This document shows positions 1-15,100 of a DNA stretch of 64,000 bases, in pieces. The DNA comes from Tipula vernalis (Eukaryota > Arthropoda > Insecta > Diptera > Tipulidae). Within the stretch, counting starts at the first letter, position 1. The number at the start of each line of letters is the position of its first letter. The stretch is taken from the NCBI GenBank assembly GCA_958295665.1, contig OY282558.1, positions 334,897,106-334,961,105 on the forward strand, read 5' to 3'. The translations under genes and the position numbers were made by a program. Below the pieces are notes generated by a model. The model worked only from the letters and a program-made list of their open reading frames with translations, was not told the DNA's origin and searched no databases.

Positions 1-16
1 TATTATTTTATTCCAG

Positions 17-147
17 GACGAAATGAACTAATAGCTCGATATATTAAAATGCGAACGGGTAAAACAAGAACAAGAAAACAAGTTAGTTCACATATACAAG
101 TCCTAGCTAGAAGAAAATTACGAGAAATACAAGCAAAACTAAAAGTA
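17..147 (+). CDS. sd: sd exon: C-terminal part of TEA domain
   Basis: Acceptor TTATTCCAG ends at 16; the first two bases complete a glycine codon. It encodes the third helix of the TEA domain and ends ...AKLKV. Two donors lie in tandem: GTAGTA at 145 and the better GTAAGT at 148, so the terminal valine can be included or skipped. Fly proteins join KV directly to QFWQPG, and vertebrate TEADs have KLKD at this point. Confidence 0.93.
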
Positions 148-3100
148 GTAAGTATTATTGTTTTAAACTATTATTTGTACTAACATTTATTATTTTTATT
201 AAAAAAATATTTCAATTCTTGTACTACTCCTAACCCTTTTTATACTTATAACGTATAATTAGATAAGATCTTCGATTAAAATATGCCTCATTAATTTATT
301 AATTAATAGTAATTATATAATTATAAAGTTCAGCAAACAGTTGAAAAATTTATATAAACAAAAATTCAATAATTTAGGACCACACGGGAAAGGATAAAAC
401 AATGCAGACAATAACGAGCATGTCAAGTTCACAAATTGTAACGGCAGCTGCCACTAAGGGTTTGGTTGCATTGCCTGGTTCACCTTGTTTATCGTATTCT
501 GTAAGATTAGATATAATTTTTTATTATTTTACTTTATTTTTATTGTTTTCTTTTTTTTTTTTTTTGTTTTATCGCTTCTATAATAGTTTTAATTAATTTA
601 ATTTTGTTGTTAACTTTTAATTATTTGTTGAATTATTATTATTGTTATTCATTTAAAATTAAATTCATTAAATGTATATCTATAGGGCTGCTTGGTAATT
701 TATAGTGGATAGATTTTTTTTATATAGGCTTCCGTTTCATATAATAAAAAATTTTACTGACCATTTTGCTCAGCCAAATAAATAAAATTACAAAAACACC
801 CGTGGGGTGCGGAATAGTTATACCCTTATTATTTGATATACAGTATACGTGTACCATTTGTAAATAATAATATTATTGTTCGCCGTGATTAGCAACAGTA
901 AACAAATACATCAGTTCAAGTGCAACGAAATCTATAAATAAGCTTAAATCGATAAACAAAACAATATTTTCGAAATATGGTATATGCCAATTTAGAAGTT
1001 TTCACTACGATATTTTGATGCGTGTGTATTGTTTGGAATTTGGTTTTCTTGTATAATTATAACTTCGAATAAATTTACTGCAAACATAGCTATTTATTGT
1101 TTAGAAAAATATTTATTATTAATAATAATTTCGAGGCTTAAAAATATTTATAAATACTTAATTGAGATAATTCGTCTAGTACAGTAAGCTCCATCCTCTT
1201 CTACGAGATCCCGACATTCTCGAATGAAATTTTCCACTTTATCAATCTTGTAATTTGAATTTAAATTGTTAATTTTGATAGTAAAATTGTTTTAATCCTT
1301 TGAAATTAATTTAATGGGAAGTTATTAGATTTATTATGTTGCAGGATTTGGATTCTTTTTAGATACATCAAATAAAGTTAGCTTTGTGAGAAAATACTGA
1401 CGGTAATTTTCCAATAAAACTTAAAAAGCGAAAATAATTTGGCGTAATAGCTCCATGATAGTACTGGTTTGTTGGTATTTGTAAATTAGAGGTAAATCTA
1501 TCAAAAACCTCATATTTCCAAGAGGAGCAATATGAACCAAAGAGTTAATCGAAAATCGTTCTTTTTGAGGTCTATCAAAAACGACATTAGATCGAGCAAG
1601 TTAAAGTTGCAAGCCTGTCAAGTTTTCCTTTAGAAAATTTTAAAATCAAATTAAGCTGATCTAAGCGCAATGCTGACATTATAAAAATCTAATTGTTATG
1701 TATTTATAAAATTAGCATTTTATTGATCACAGAAATGGGATTGACGGTTGGCAGTTTTGTGTACAATTTCATCGTAAAAAACCCTTGGCGTTTTCGGTAT
1801 GTTAAATTTTTTCTTTAGGTTATTGTAGGTTATTTTTAACCGAACTAAAGAAAACTTGTTGATACCATACTTCTTAATATCAATGTTAAATTCTCGAGTG
1901 CAATTCTTCCGTTTCGAAAACGTAATCATCCTAATGTTTGGAAAATCATGTAATAACAAACAGGCAAAAACAACTTAATATTATAGGATATGCGATTATC
2001 CACTTTTTGAAATGATCAATATATGTAGCTACTCTTGTGAAAGGCACTGTAACTAAAACTGGAACAGAATTATTCGTTATTCCACACCAACAAAAAATTG
2101 GAATAAAATAATACCAGAACGGAGTAAATGCAAGGCATTGTTGTTGTAAAATTACCAATAAAACAGACCCAAAAAGTCAATTTATAAAATGTAATTGTCT
2201 AAATTAGAAACAACTCATAACTAAATGAACTAAACTTAATCCTAATCAGCATGTCAGCATGACTTTATTTACGTAAATGCATGCGATGAGTCTTCGGACT
2301 CATATAATTCATAAAGCAAAATAAAAACATTTACTACATTTAAAAAAGTTTATTTACAAATTTCAATTGCCAAAATAAAATTCTATTTGACAGTTATATA
2401 GCTGACGAACCTGCCCAAGTGCTAAAGGTAAAATGCCCCGCTTAAACTTTTTATGTGTAAAATGTAGTACCGGGTTGGTTAAAATATACAAATACCCAGT
2501 AAGGTGCCTTCTGTAAGTTGTTACATTAATCACTTTGTTAGTGAGATAAATTTTGCAGCACTGAGAGACCTTCGTCTATTTCTGTTTGATACAACCAAGT
2601 CCTTTTCTAAATTTACAATAAATATTTTGCTAATCGCCATTTAACGTTTTGCTAATTGGCTTGCTGTAGCATTACAATTCACAGTCAGGCGTTATTGGTT
2701 CGGTTTCATTTTTTGAAGAAAGTCTATATTGCTGTCATGGTGCATTGACGGTATAAAATTATGGCTCGATTTTGTGCTTGAGCTAAGTTTAACTTTTCAG
2801 AACCAAAATCAGTTCATTCATTATGCTGTCACGCTTGGGAAGTGAATCCTCTAGACATTTTAATTTGTCGAAATCTACTAAAACAAGGAAAATTCTATAT
2901 TCAGCACGATCGTATTGAACTAACTGTGGTTATTGAACTCAAGTTGAGAAGAAATGTAGTGTTGGAAAGAAATCTTACATGAAATTGTGGCATTCGCACA
3001 TCATCAATAGTATGGGTATTCCTTAACTACTTCTGATCTTCTGACTCGTCAAATCTTTGATTTTGTTATTGTTGCAACCAAATATTTTATAAATTCATTT

Positions 3101-6100
3101 CTCATTATTTTCATTTGCAATATCAGAGGGTAGAACCAAAATGTATTAGATGATTAGACTTTTCTCGTCCAAGTTTAATATGATGAAACACGATGTTATA
3201 ATAGGGCATAGTTAGATTAATCGACCGTTTAAAATTAATCGATTAATCGAAAATTTCTTTTCTCGTAAAAAGTGTAAACTGAATTGACTAAAATTTTAAA
3301 TTATCAACTGAAATTTGTGTGTACTCGTAAATTATTTCTGTTAACTCTTCTATTATTTAAAGTTATGGTGAAAATTAGTGCAAAAATTAACTTTATTTGG
3401 GAGCAATTGAATTGTTGATCAAAATAATGGAATTAAACTAAAAATATTTCATACAATTTCTTTAAATAAATAAAATTTGCTTTAATCGATTAAACGAAGA
3501 TAATCGTTCATCGAAATTTGGCCAAGTGGATTAATCAACCATGCCCTAGAAGTTATTTCCTTCATTTATATTCCAATTACCTATTGAGTTTAAGAGACAC
3601 ATCGCATGCTCTTATGGTTGTATTTTTAAAATGGTCCGGTTAGACTAGACCTATATTCGGTACAAGTACAAGAAAAAATTATTAGTGTGTGATTCTAGAT
3701 CTTAACTCAACCCATGCTGATGTTTCTCCAAGAAAAATCAATCTCGACTAAAGTGTTGTTCCCGAGAATACTCGGGACAAATTTCCTGAGAAAATAGGTA
3801 AATTTGTGTGAACCCGGGAATTTTTAATCTATACTTTTCTCAAAATTTATTCAATTTTTCAGTCAAATAATTCAAAATTGTTTTATTCTATGCTTTTCTG
3901 CTACGTACTATTCCAAAATAGCGTTCAATATGGAGAAGAATTTTTTTTTATTGGAACTCACAATTTCTCAATACATTCATAAAGGATACAGACTACATTT
4001 ATAGGCTATCGAATAATTTTACTATTTCGCCAATATGGAATAGGATCAAAGCTGTAATCGCTGTATTGTAAAATAATGTGTAAGATTTGAAAAGAGCAAT
4101 TGGTGGAGTCGAACGGAGGCTGAGGCGTTGTTGGGGTTGGCGTATTGGCTACATTCTCTAAGTGATTGCTCCTTTACTACAAAGACGCTTCTAGTGGAAG
4201 AGCCAAGAAGTTAGAACCATATTTGCTATTGGGTAGAATAGTAAAACAGTTATTTTTTGAATTGATTGATTGTAATGAGAAAACTGAGTGGCCACGTAAT
4301 AAATTGATAAATTTTGAGTCAACATAGTAGCCTAATAACTTATTGAAATTTAAGGCTCCAAAGCTAACATCGTTATCGAATCTAGCGACTTTTCACACAG
4401 TGCAAAAATAATGCAATACTCGGCCATTCATTGTTTTCAATCGAGAAGAGGTTATTGATCCTCTCCTCCTACAAAACTTTCGGAGAGTCTAACTGCGAAC
4501 AGTTCCTTGTTTCCTTTATTGGCGTAGTCACTGTGTCTATAGAAACGTGACTTCACCAGAGAATGAGATTAAAACGTTCTTCAGAGTATGAAATTCTTCA
4601 AATCATGTAAAGGGCGCGCGTTCTTTTTGCATTTAATAAAAAATGCCTCTCTGCATCGTGCATCCCTCCTTTTTCTATGGATTGGCAATGTGAAAAGTTT
4701 ACTGAAATTTCAAATCTTCAATATTTTTGGCGCCAATTTTCACTACCTTCCAACAATCAGAACTTCAGATTATTCTACCTAAGTAAAACCATATATAATA
4801 AAGTAAAATAAATTTAAGCGGCTGCATAAAGAACAGTGTTGGGTTTTTGGGGCCATAATGTGAAAAAGTATCATCACCTCTATTGACTTTAAAAATTCTA
4901 TCGAAATTAGCAAAAAAAATGTTTCGTTTCTTTGAAACCGCAATTGACAATCGTCGAGACTGCTTCCACGACTCCAAATTTTAATTGGGGAATTTAGATT
5001 CTGATCCAGAACACTGTCCAATAAGAAAACAAATTAAAGCATAGTTTAACGTCGTATGGAATTACAATACATACTCTTAGAAAAACGAATTCAATTTTCG
5101 AAAGAAGGTAAAAATTTATTAAAAAATTATGCTTCCATTTATTTTAATGATTTCCAGCATTTTTAGTTAATTTCCCGGGATCCCGAGAAATTTGGGTTTA
5201 TCGCTCCCGGCACGAATTATTTCTTCTTCAAAATGTTTAATTTATAACGTACATAGTGTAAGTGAATAAGATTAAAATTAGCAAAAATCTAGATTGGACA
5301 GGAATGTGTTTTAAATAAAATAAGTCGCCCTCAGAGAATATTTTGATTCTTTTTTACATCTAGATTGTTCGGTCAATTGAAAACGAGGTGGAAATTACCA
5401 GCCGAAACCTTTGATATATTTCTTAGTAGAAATTTTTGAGATTTATTTGAAAAATCTTTGCAACGGCTATCTTGTTGTTGCTTAACAACATAAAATACAA
5501 ACAATCCGTATAATTAGATTCCTTGTATTTCATATGGTTAAGCAAATTATTGGCTTTATATACAATAATTGACGTAAATCTTATGGCAAAAGACAAACAG
5601 GAAAGAACTAGATATCTACGATTTTCAGCGATTTATCACCCGAGTTACTGTTAGTTTTTTTATACACGAAATGTCATGGTTAGCCTCAAAGAAGACCGAT
5701 GCAACTTGTGATTCGTTCTCGTTCTATTCTAAATTTCCAACCAACTAGTATTCCAGTTGTATTCCCTGTGTATCTAATTTTTGTTTTGAATTTATATTTA
5801 TGACTGGTACAAATGATGATGCTTTTGGCGATTTCTCGTAATGCTCCGTTTGAATTTTCATAATTGTTTCGTTTTGTGCCATAATTGTTTCTGTGTTTGA
5901 CAACATTTCTAATACAAATGGTCCATAAAATAGTAAAAAGTTTCTTAGGTCGTTTCTCTTGAAAACTGCCAAATGTCCAAGGACCTAAGTTTCCCTTGGA
6001 AATTATTTGGTATGAATTGGTTTAAAAATATCATTTTGTTTGAAATTGCAAACTTTCACTTGATTTGGAAACAGTGGATTCTTCCCAAACCAAATTTCCA

Positions 6101-9100
6101 AGGAACTTTTTCGTGACTCCGAGCAATACTATACATGCAAATAATCCAAAGTCACTTATGACAGCATCCTTATACCCAGATCATCAAGTGGAGAATTTAT
6201 AATATGAAATTAGTCAACAATTTTTTGTCTAAAAAGAGGTGTTTGGTGACCGTTGAAACACATCCTATGGTATTTTTCATCCTATAAAAGCATCATATTG
6301 CTTAACGCCACAGACACTTGCCCTAGCCGGAGCGGCACAAACTATTGCTCGAATTTTAATAAAATTGGAAGTTTTTTCTAATTTATTTCATTTCAGAAGC
6401 AAAGTGGTTTAGAAACTGTCCAAAGATATCAGTTTTTGTTTAACCATGATTTACTCCAATCACAAAGACATTATTTAAGTCGATGTTAATAACTCGGCCT
6501 AGAATTAGCCAAAACGAATGTTCAGTGCTATCGCTAAAAACGGGTAGTAAATTTACGTTCATATCTAAATTCATAATTTGCAGCAATGATCCCACGTTTA
6601 TGCATGTTTGATATAAAATTGCACGTATTCGTCTGGATCAACTGTAATTTTCTCTAATAGTCGAGGCATTTGTAGTAAGGTTCTGTAGTCCAATGGTAAA
6701 TCCAGAAAAAAACGTTTTGAAAAACTTTAATAATTCGAATATTGAATTCTGGTTTATATTATATTCAATCGCCAATTTTTGTAAAGCACACTTAACGTAA
6801 GAATTAATTTCTCAGTCGTATGTCATTTGTTAGGAAGATCGCAAACGTCATTTCCACCTATTTCACAATGATGCGCACAATTATTAGACCCGCCATTACT
6901 ACTGTGCGATAAAATATTTTTTTTTACAACCGCTGATGCTACACACTACATGTAAGGATATTATTTGAAACTTGTATGTCACAAACATAATCTCCAATTA
7001 ACACATCACTATCATTATCAGGCGCACAATAATTTGATTCATCACTTAATTCACCACATGTTTGTTATTTGGAAAACTTTTTTCTTTTAATTATTTATTG
7101 CTTTAATTCTAATTTTTTTATTGTTTATTAGAGAAAACATTTTTTATTTAGGATAATATAACCATACGCTAACACACCATACACTTAGACAAAATAAAAA
7201 TATACTTACTTGTCAACGCAACATGCACCTTAACTAAGCACCTACTCCCACCGCTTTATATATTGTGAAACACAAATGGAGTTACTTATTTGTTTGCTAA
7301 ACACTGCCTTCTGCGGCTCACCTTCTGTATTCGTCTTTAATATTAATCATACTGGTGACTTCCAATTCAAATTAGTGTAAATAACTTTTGAACTTATCGA
7401 ATAATAGATGGGTTAGGTCAGTGTTCTGTAATTTACTTAAACTTTTACCATATAACGGACCCCAAAGCCAATCTTCAGTGTAGTTCTACGGGCTTACTGT
7501 GTTTGTCTTCAATAATTGAATCTTATTACTGACTTCAAAATCAAATTATGACCCCGTCGAATAAGAGGTTGGTTTTGTCAATGTTATGTAATTCACTGCT
7601 TAACACTCGATATATAATAAACCTCCAAGCCAAAGTTCTATAACAATCTTTTTTGGATATCGAATGATTGAAATTCAAGCTGAATATTTTATAAAGTTAA
7701 AGACCGACTTTTAAGTTAGAATTACAAAAAATGACTTTCGTTGCAGTTACATCTCTACCTTAAAGGCATAAAACTTAAATTTTACCTTTGCGTTACTTAT
7801 AAGTACACAACGAACAAGTACAGAAGTCAAATTAATAATGTCAGTAACAATCTCAGTCATTTCAGTTAACATTACCAATATTTTAGACTTCATGGTTTAC
7901 CGGGTATGGAAAATATTATCGTTCACCCAGTGTGTTTCTATGAATCGGAAAATTACTACAAAACAACTTATTCCCTACTAGATAGTGTTCCCGTTTAACA
8001 TTCATTGGAGTCATTCTGCTATTTAAGTAAATTTACCTATCAACTGACGTTTAGGACCCATGATAACGTGCTACAAATAATGTGTTTTCCATATGTCGCA
8101 TTTGAAACCAAAATAATTTAATAATATTAACTATACATAGAATATTCATAATCGTCAAATTTGTAATTTTAATGGCAAAAAAATTAAATTCAATAAATCA
8201 CTTTGATGATTGGGTTCGTTTAATTTGAATTTGAAAGTTTGGATTTTGTAAGAGGTAGAAAAAAGAGAAGTTAGACTTTGGTTGATACCCTTTCAGAATT
8301 TTCAAATTTGGAAAAATAAAAGCAAAGGAAATATTTAGAAGCAGGTTACACCCAAATTGATATTTATCAACAATTTTAATTTCACTTAAATTTTTATTAA
8401 ATACCGACCGGTTTGGATCGAAAGATCACCGAACCAAGCTCAAATTATACCCAATTATGTTACATTAGTCCTTTGTGCTGCTCTACGAAAAATTCAAAAG
8501 GCAAACCATTCTTTTTAGCAACCGTTCTAGTCAATAAAAATTAAATTAAGGGATCTATCATTTTATTTTGTTATGGAATTATGTAGAAGGGTTTGGAATT
8601 TATCAATTGGTGTATTATTGAACGCGTCCCGTAGTTTGAGCTTAGCTGCTTTAATCAATTTATTTATCAAGTTTCACTAAACTGCAGATTTGTAGGAATT
8701 ATTGTATGAAATTATTGTTTGTTTATGAAGAAAAATGATTAAACGAAATAATGAAAACCAAATTATCGGTTAAGTAAATCAAATTAATAATTTATTACAA
8801 ATAACCTTAATTAAAAAAAAAAATCAAGGTAGTGTGATATTTATTTAGTAGTACAAATATTTATAATAAATTGTTGGTGAATTATTGAAGCATATTTGGA
8901 AATTCTAAGTTTAATTATATTTTGAAATATTTATGTATTTAAAAAAAAAAAACATTTTTTAAATTATTTTGTTGCAATAAATTTACGGTATGCGATTTGG
9001 TTAGTAATTTCCGGCAGGTATGTTAAACATAAAGACGTTTTTTTTTAAAGCAAATAATTATCATTAGAATTTATATTGATTGCGTCTTAAACTTGTTTTA

Positions 9101-12100
9101 TTATTATTACGTAAATTCCAGAGGAGGAGATTATTCGTTTGTATCGACTGAAATACTGTCCACTGTCTTGATTATAAACATTTTTTCTGAATTTCGGCCT
9201 AAGTTATTTTTATATTTCCCGTGTCCTCTAATTACAATTTGAAATTGTACGTTTGAGTTCGAAGAGAATTTTTAAGACAAATTTCACAAATATTAGGTAA
9301 CGCAATTCGTTGAACAGCCAGATACATACAATTTTATTCTCTATATAGAACCCATAGTCCCATTGACAACATTTAATGCGCAAACAATTACCAAAAGAAG
9401 TTCTATTACATATTGTTTAATTTAATGCTACAATTTATCAAACTAGGTACAACTTATCTAGATTTATATATACATGTGAAACAGTATAAAATAGGCTCAC
9501 AGTTTTTTGTCTTATATGTATACATTTTGAAATATCAGAATTTATTAACCTAAATGAGAAATAGATTGAAGTAGTTTAGTGGTTGAGTTTAACAATATTC
9601 AAAACACGCTTTGTACACGAACAATATAATATATACATTTGTATGTTCAACTGTTTTCAACATTTAAAATCGATTTTATCTATAATTTCTTAAGTTTAAT
9701 TATGGTTAAATAAGAAAATATACTCGTATGTATCTAATATGTGTGTAAAATATAATAATACAAAAACAACACAATCAAGAAGTTATGAAATGTATTTAGA
9801 AAAAAAAAACACTATATTACATTAGAAAGTCAATTACAACAAATCGAAATAAACATTCTTTTTATTTTAATTTAATCTATTTTGAAACAACAAAAACTTT
9901 GTATTTAATTTTTTTTTTTTTTTTTGTGCAGCGCTTACCGTATCCCATATAATATTTTAACATTTCATGAATCATGAGCTGTTTACCAGTTGTATTTTGT
10001 AATTTATATTCGCGAGTAATCAAAACCTTCGTTAGATTTCCATTTTCATTTTAAGGTTTGAAATGAGTGTTCTTTTAAAAAACATTTTGAAGTGCTTTTG
10101 GCACCTCATCCTTGCAAAAACTTAATTATTAATTTAAATTAAATTAATTTTTGTTGTAACATAAATTATCAGTAAAATAAGTATTCTTGCTTTAATTATA
10201 AATTGTTAATTAGATAATTATGCGAACTCGGAAATAAGTTTATAATAAAAGCCTTCTATTGAAGGAAAAAATCAATCCATATAATAATATTTGTAATTGG
10301 AAAATCTAAACAAAAATAATTAGCCAAATTCATTAAAATTCAGTAAATAATCTTGTTATCTCTCTGTAACTATTTTGTAATTAAAATTACGCAAAGTTAT
10401 AGCACAAAATTCTAGTGTATTTTTATGTACGAGTATGTATCTCATGAAAAGCTGCCATTTATTTTTTATGAATATTTATACACTAACACAGTGCATATGT
10501 ATGTATGTTTTTTTAATTTTTCAGCGAATTAAAAATGTTTCCTCTATGTTTACATACAGATGTGATATAAACTGTATAAAGCAACAGTTAAATGACAAAT
10601 ATCCAAAATGATAAAATCAGTTTTATGATTTTAAATAAATTTATTCTGATGCTTGGTTACAAAATAATTTTGGTTTCGAAACAACAACACCAACAATTAG
10701 CTAATTTTCACGACATTTTATTACTGTAAACAAATTTAAAAATTTACATAAACTTATAATAAAATATTTTGTATAGAAAGATAGAAATATTTTACAGTAA
10801 GTAAATATCAAAGTGTATTTAGGGAATATAACGACGTTTTTTAATTTTTCGTTTTTTGAGCAGGGGAAGTCGTTAAATGATCATCGTTCCGCCAATTGAT
10901 CACGGCAATTTAGATTCCCTATGTTGAACCGCAATCAATGTCGCATTCACCACCTTTCATCTTCGACTTTTAAAAGAAACAGCACCAGTGATTTCCATAT
11001 TATACTTAAGAATTTAAATAACTCCATCAAAATTACAATCGTCATTTGTGAGAGTGGGAGGGGATAAAATGTATGACTGGAAGGAAGGACACGACATTTC
11101 TCTAATCGATGTTCTGGAATCCTGGTAACCTAATTCGTCGAGAAATGTAAAAATCTGGAACAAAATTTTTTTCCGCGATTAGTGTTGTGTATTTAATTCC
11201 AGAATTTTTAAAATTGAATGTCACAAAAATTTGCTTACCTAACAAAAACTTAAGAATTGTAAACCAAAAGTTAATGAAAAACTTAAACGGCTCAATACAT
11301 ATTTTGTTGGGCTACCTTTGGCCTTCTCCATTTTTTTAGCATGACTTTTCATTAATTTTGTAGGAGAAACTGGGGTTTGTAGACCCTTATAATTAGTTTG
11401 TCCTGCAATCGTTGTAATGGTGGTTCAGATCTGGCGAATGAAGTGCTAATTATAGTAGTCTAGGAACTGTTTAGATCCATTACTATTTTGACCATATCAT
11501 TTGGATGAGAAAGACCAAATTTTTCAACACTAATTTGAATAAACCTTTTGCAGCCTTTTAAAATAGCAGCCTTTTTAAAGGCAAAGGGTTACTGTTTGAA
11601 AATTATTAATGATAGAAATGCAAATAAAAACATAGATTTTGTGATTTTTTTTTTTTCATAAATTTATTTGGGAATTGTTGCACATTTAGGTTAGGATATT
11701 TCGAAATCCTGACGTGACGGAGAAATTCTGTCATTAGATTCGGATTCAGCACATAAAAGTACGTCGAAAATTACTTAACACGATTAAAACGAAAGAACTT
11801 GCAAGTCTGAGTGTTGCGAAATGTTTGGCTTTTAGACGCCTCAGGAACAAGATCAAGTTATCTTTCTTAATAATTTTTCCAAGTATGATTAAATGTTTAA
11901 ATATTTCGAATAGATCTTTAAAATAAAGAATAAAAATCTATGTTTTTATTTACATTTCTATCATTTAATAATTTCCATACGGTAAATCTTTGACTTTTTG
12001 GAGGTTAGGTTACAGGTCAATGAAAAGAGAAAGTTGGTCTACAAAAAAAAAAAAAAAATCAGATCAGTCATTTTTACCCACCGTGCGACGTTTGCGTGAT

Positions 12101-15100
12101 TTTGTTAAATAAAAGGAAGTTTAATAGTTTTGGTTATTTTTAGGCTAATACAACAGTAAGCATACGGTGAGTCTGACTTTTGGTAAACTTTGTAATTTTT
12201 TTCTCAAATTACATTAAATGGTTTTTTGATTCTATTTTCGTTTCGGTTTTTTGATTCTATTTTCGTTAAAATCAAAACGTTTATACGTGGTCTTATTTTT
12301 TATCGAATAAGGCTGCAACTTTGAAAAATGTAATCTTTCTTCATAATGTTAATACTAGGGGGAGGCAAACCCAAAGAATCCAAAGGGTTTCTGTACCACT
12401 ACAACCATTATGTATTCAGCACATCAGAACCCATTATAACCCTTGTAGGAAAACTAACTTAAAGGAATCTACAAGCACCAGTCCTTACAAAATAAAAAAT
12501 TATGCTAAACGAAAAAGGAGAAAATTAGAATTTTCCAAGTCCATTAAATTAGTGAATTCCCTCCTTTCGAGGATGCAATATATCCTGAAAGCCAGAAACG
12601 GTTCAACACAATATTAAGCTTTTATGTTTTTCAGCAAATTTTGGTTTTCAATTTTTAAGCTTTTGATATGTAGTGCATACAAATTTTTGTGGCAATGAAG
12701 TTTAGATAATTTAGAATTTTACACCCAACTACATAATTTTTTACACAGTATTTGATTTAACACTTTTTTCAGATTATTTAATATACGATTTAATGGAGCA
12801 TCCGCAAAACTGCATTTCAAATAAAAACCAAAAATAACGGGTTAAACCAAATACGTTGTAAAAAAAGAACTGGGTGAATTTTCAAATAAACATTAAGAAA
12901 AATATTTTTTATTTTTTATATTTGTGGAAACTTATGGAAGAAGTAATTTTCAAGAGTAATTTTGAACAAGCAAATTTTTGTGATTATTTTTTATAAAAGT
13001 CAAACATTACTACTAAAAACTAGTTACTCGTACAATAAATTTCAGACGCTGTCTAAACGCAACTTTCAATAAACTCGTACTATTTTAATTTCCTACATTA
13101 AGCATTTAACTCACCTGAAATTTTCTGCATTCCTTTCTACCAAAAATTGTACAGTTTTCCTCTTGATAGGCATTTATCTTTACTGTGCCTGCTTGTACGT
13201 TAATCTGAAATTTACTCTCAAATGTTTTGTTCTAAATTTAATTTATCTTCTTCACCATCTTAATTTGTCACGGACGGGTACGTACTAAAAAATGTATTTA
13301 ATTTTTTATAACAACTGGATCTGATACTTGTATATGATAACGGCTGCTATATAATCGATTCTCTCTTTAATCGATTATTATCGATGTTTTCGAAAGCGGA
13401 CAAATATTTATATTCAACTTGATTTGATACTCAAAGTAATCGATTTAGATCGATTTAAAAATTCATCGAACAAATGAATGCGCAGCAAAATATCATTTCG
13501 CATCCATTTTAAAGCAAGAACTGAGCAAAATTATCATTAAACCAATAAATACCAAATTAATGAAAACGTGTACAAAATATATAAGTTAAATCAATCAAAT
13601 TACCATACTAAGATAAGTACAAACTCCCTCAGTATGTATATAGGGTGTCTCATTTAAAAGTACAGTAATTTCAGGAACTGATTGCTGATAATCGAGGTTT
13701 TGCAATAAAAAACAAAAACAAAGAATAAATTGTCAATCAAATTTCTTAAAGATTAAAGATTCTAAATTACTCAAATAAATGTTATTTGGCCATCAATTTA
13801 TTACTTTTATTTGTCACATGCGCTAAGTTCACCAATTAATTCAATAGAGTGAGATTTTTTTATAAGGAGTACCGGTTTAACGAAATTTTCAGTATAACGA
13901 ATTTTCGTTGAGGTGACGGTTTATTGCATAGTCGGTTGCCGCTTAACTAGATATTAGTTCAGTGTTTTTTAAAAATCAAAATTTTATACAAAATTTGTAG
14001 AAATACATGAGATAACCAAAATTAATGTTTGATTATTTCAAATTGGTCCAGGTCGTTTACCCAAAGAAAAGGTACTTAACAGTGGCGTAACTAGGTACCC
14101 GCAGCACCCGCAGATGCGGGGGGGGGGGAGCACGGTGAATGGTGCTCACGAGATTTATCAACCGTTCGACTATTAGTTGAAAGTCAAGATCGATAGATGG
14201 TAGCTCAGATTAAGCTTAAAGTAGACCACCCTTCCAAACTTGCAAAACAGCAAACGGCATTCCTAGGAAATTTTTGATGAAAAGACGGTGGTATAATTTT
14301 TAGAGAAAGAAGAAATCGTTCCTCTTGATATTAAATATTTTCTTAAGAAAGGCCCAACAATTTCTTCTCGGTTGCAGAAGATGGATGTCAGAGTAATTAC
14401 ACGTAACCTGACTCCATATAAATAAAAATGACTTTAGGTGTGAAATCAAAACTTTCGACCTTGATAACTATAACGATTTTATTGCTTGCTGAGTTGATTT
14501 ATTTGTAATATACGTTTTGCACTCCAAATTTACCTCTTTTACACTTCAATTTCAACCTTTTACAAATCAAATTAAGCCTTTTGCCAAACAAATTGAACCT
14601 TTTAGAAATCAAGTTTTGATTAGAAAAGGTTGAATTTGATTTGCAAAAGATTGAATTTGATTGTTTAGGAGGATAGCAAGGAAATGGGATTAGTGATATT
14701 CGAGACTTAATTGGTGATTCGGTGTTTCGAAATAACCAGGAGTTGTTCGAGATTATCGAGATTTTTCGAGTATGTTTGAGATTGTCGAGTGTATAAGTTC
14801 GATGTTACTCGAGAATCTCAGGGCCTATTTGAACAATACGATTGTTCGATATTTACGAAATTATCTGATACTAAATGATTTTTAATATGTTTCGAAGATT
14901 GTAAGAGAATTCAATCCAGTTTCGAACTGATGAGCTTATGATTATGAAAAAATCAATCTTGGTTTCGTTGAATTACTGTTCATAAATACTAATATACTTC
15001 TCGTGTTAATCGAAACACAATTAAAAATGGTCTAACCACCGGTAGCATATTAGAAATTACATGAATTAATTAACATTCAACAAAACAAAAAATTAATATC

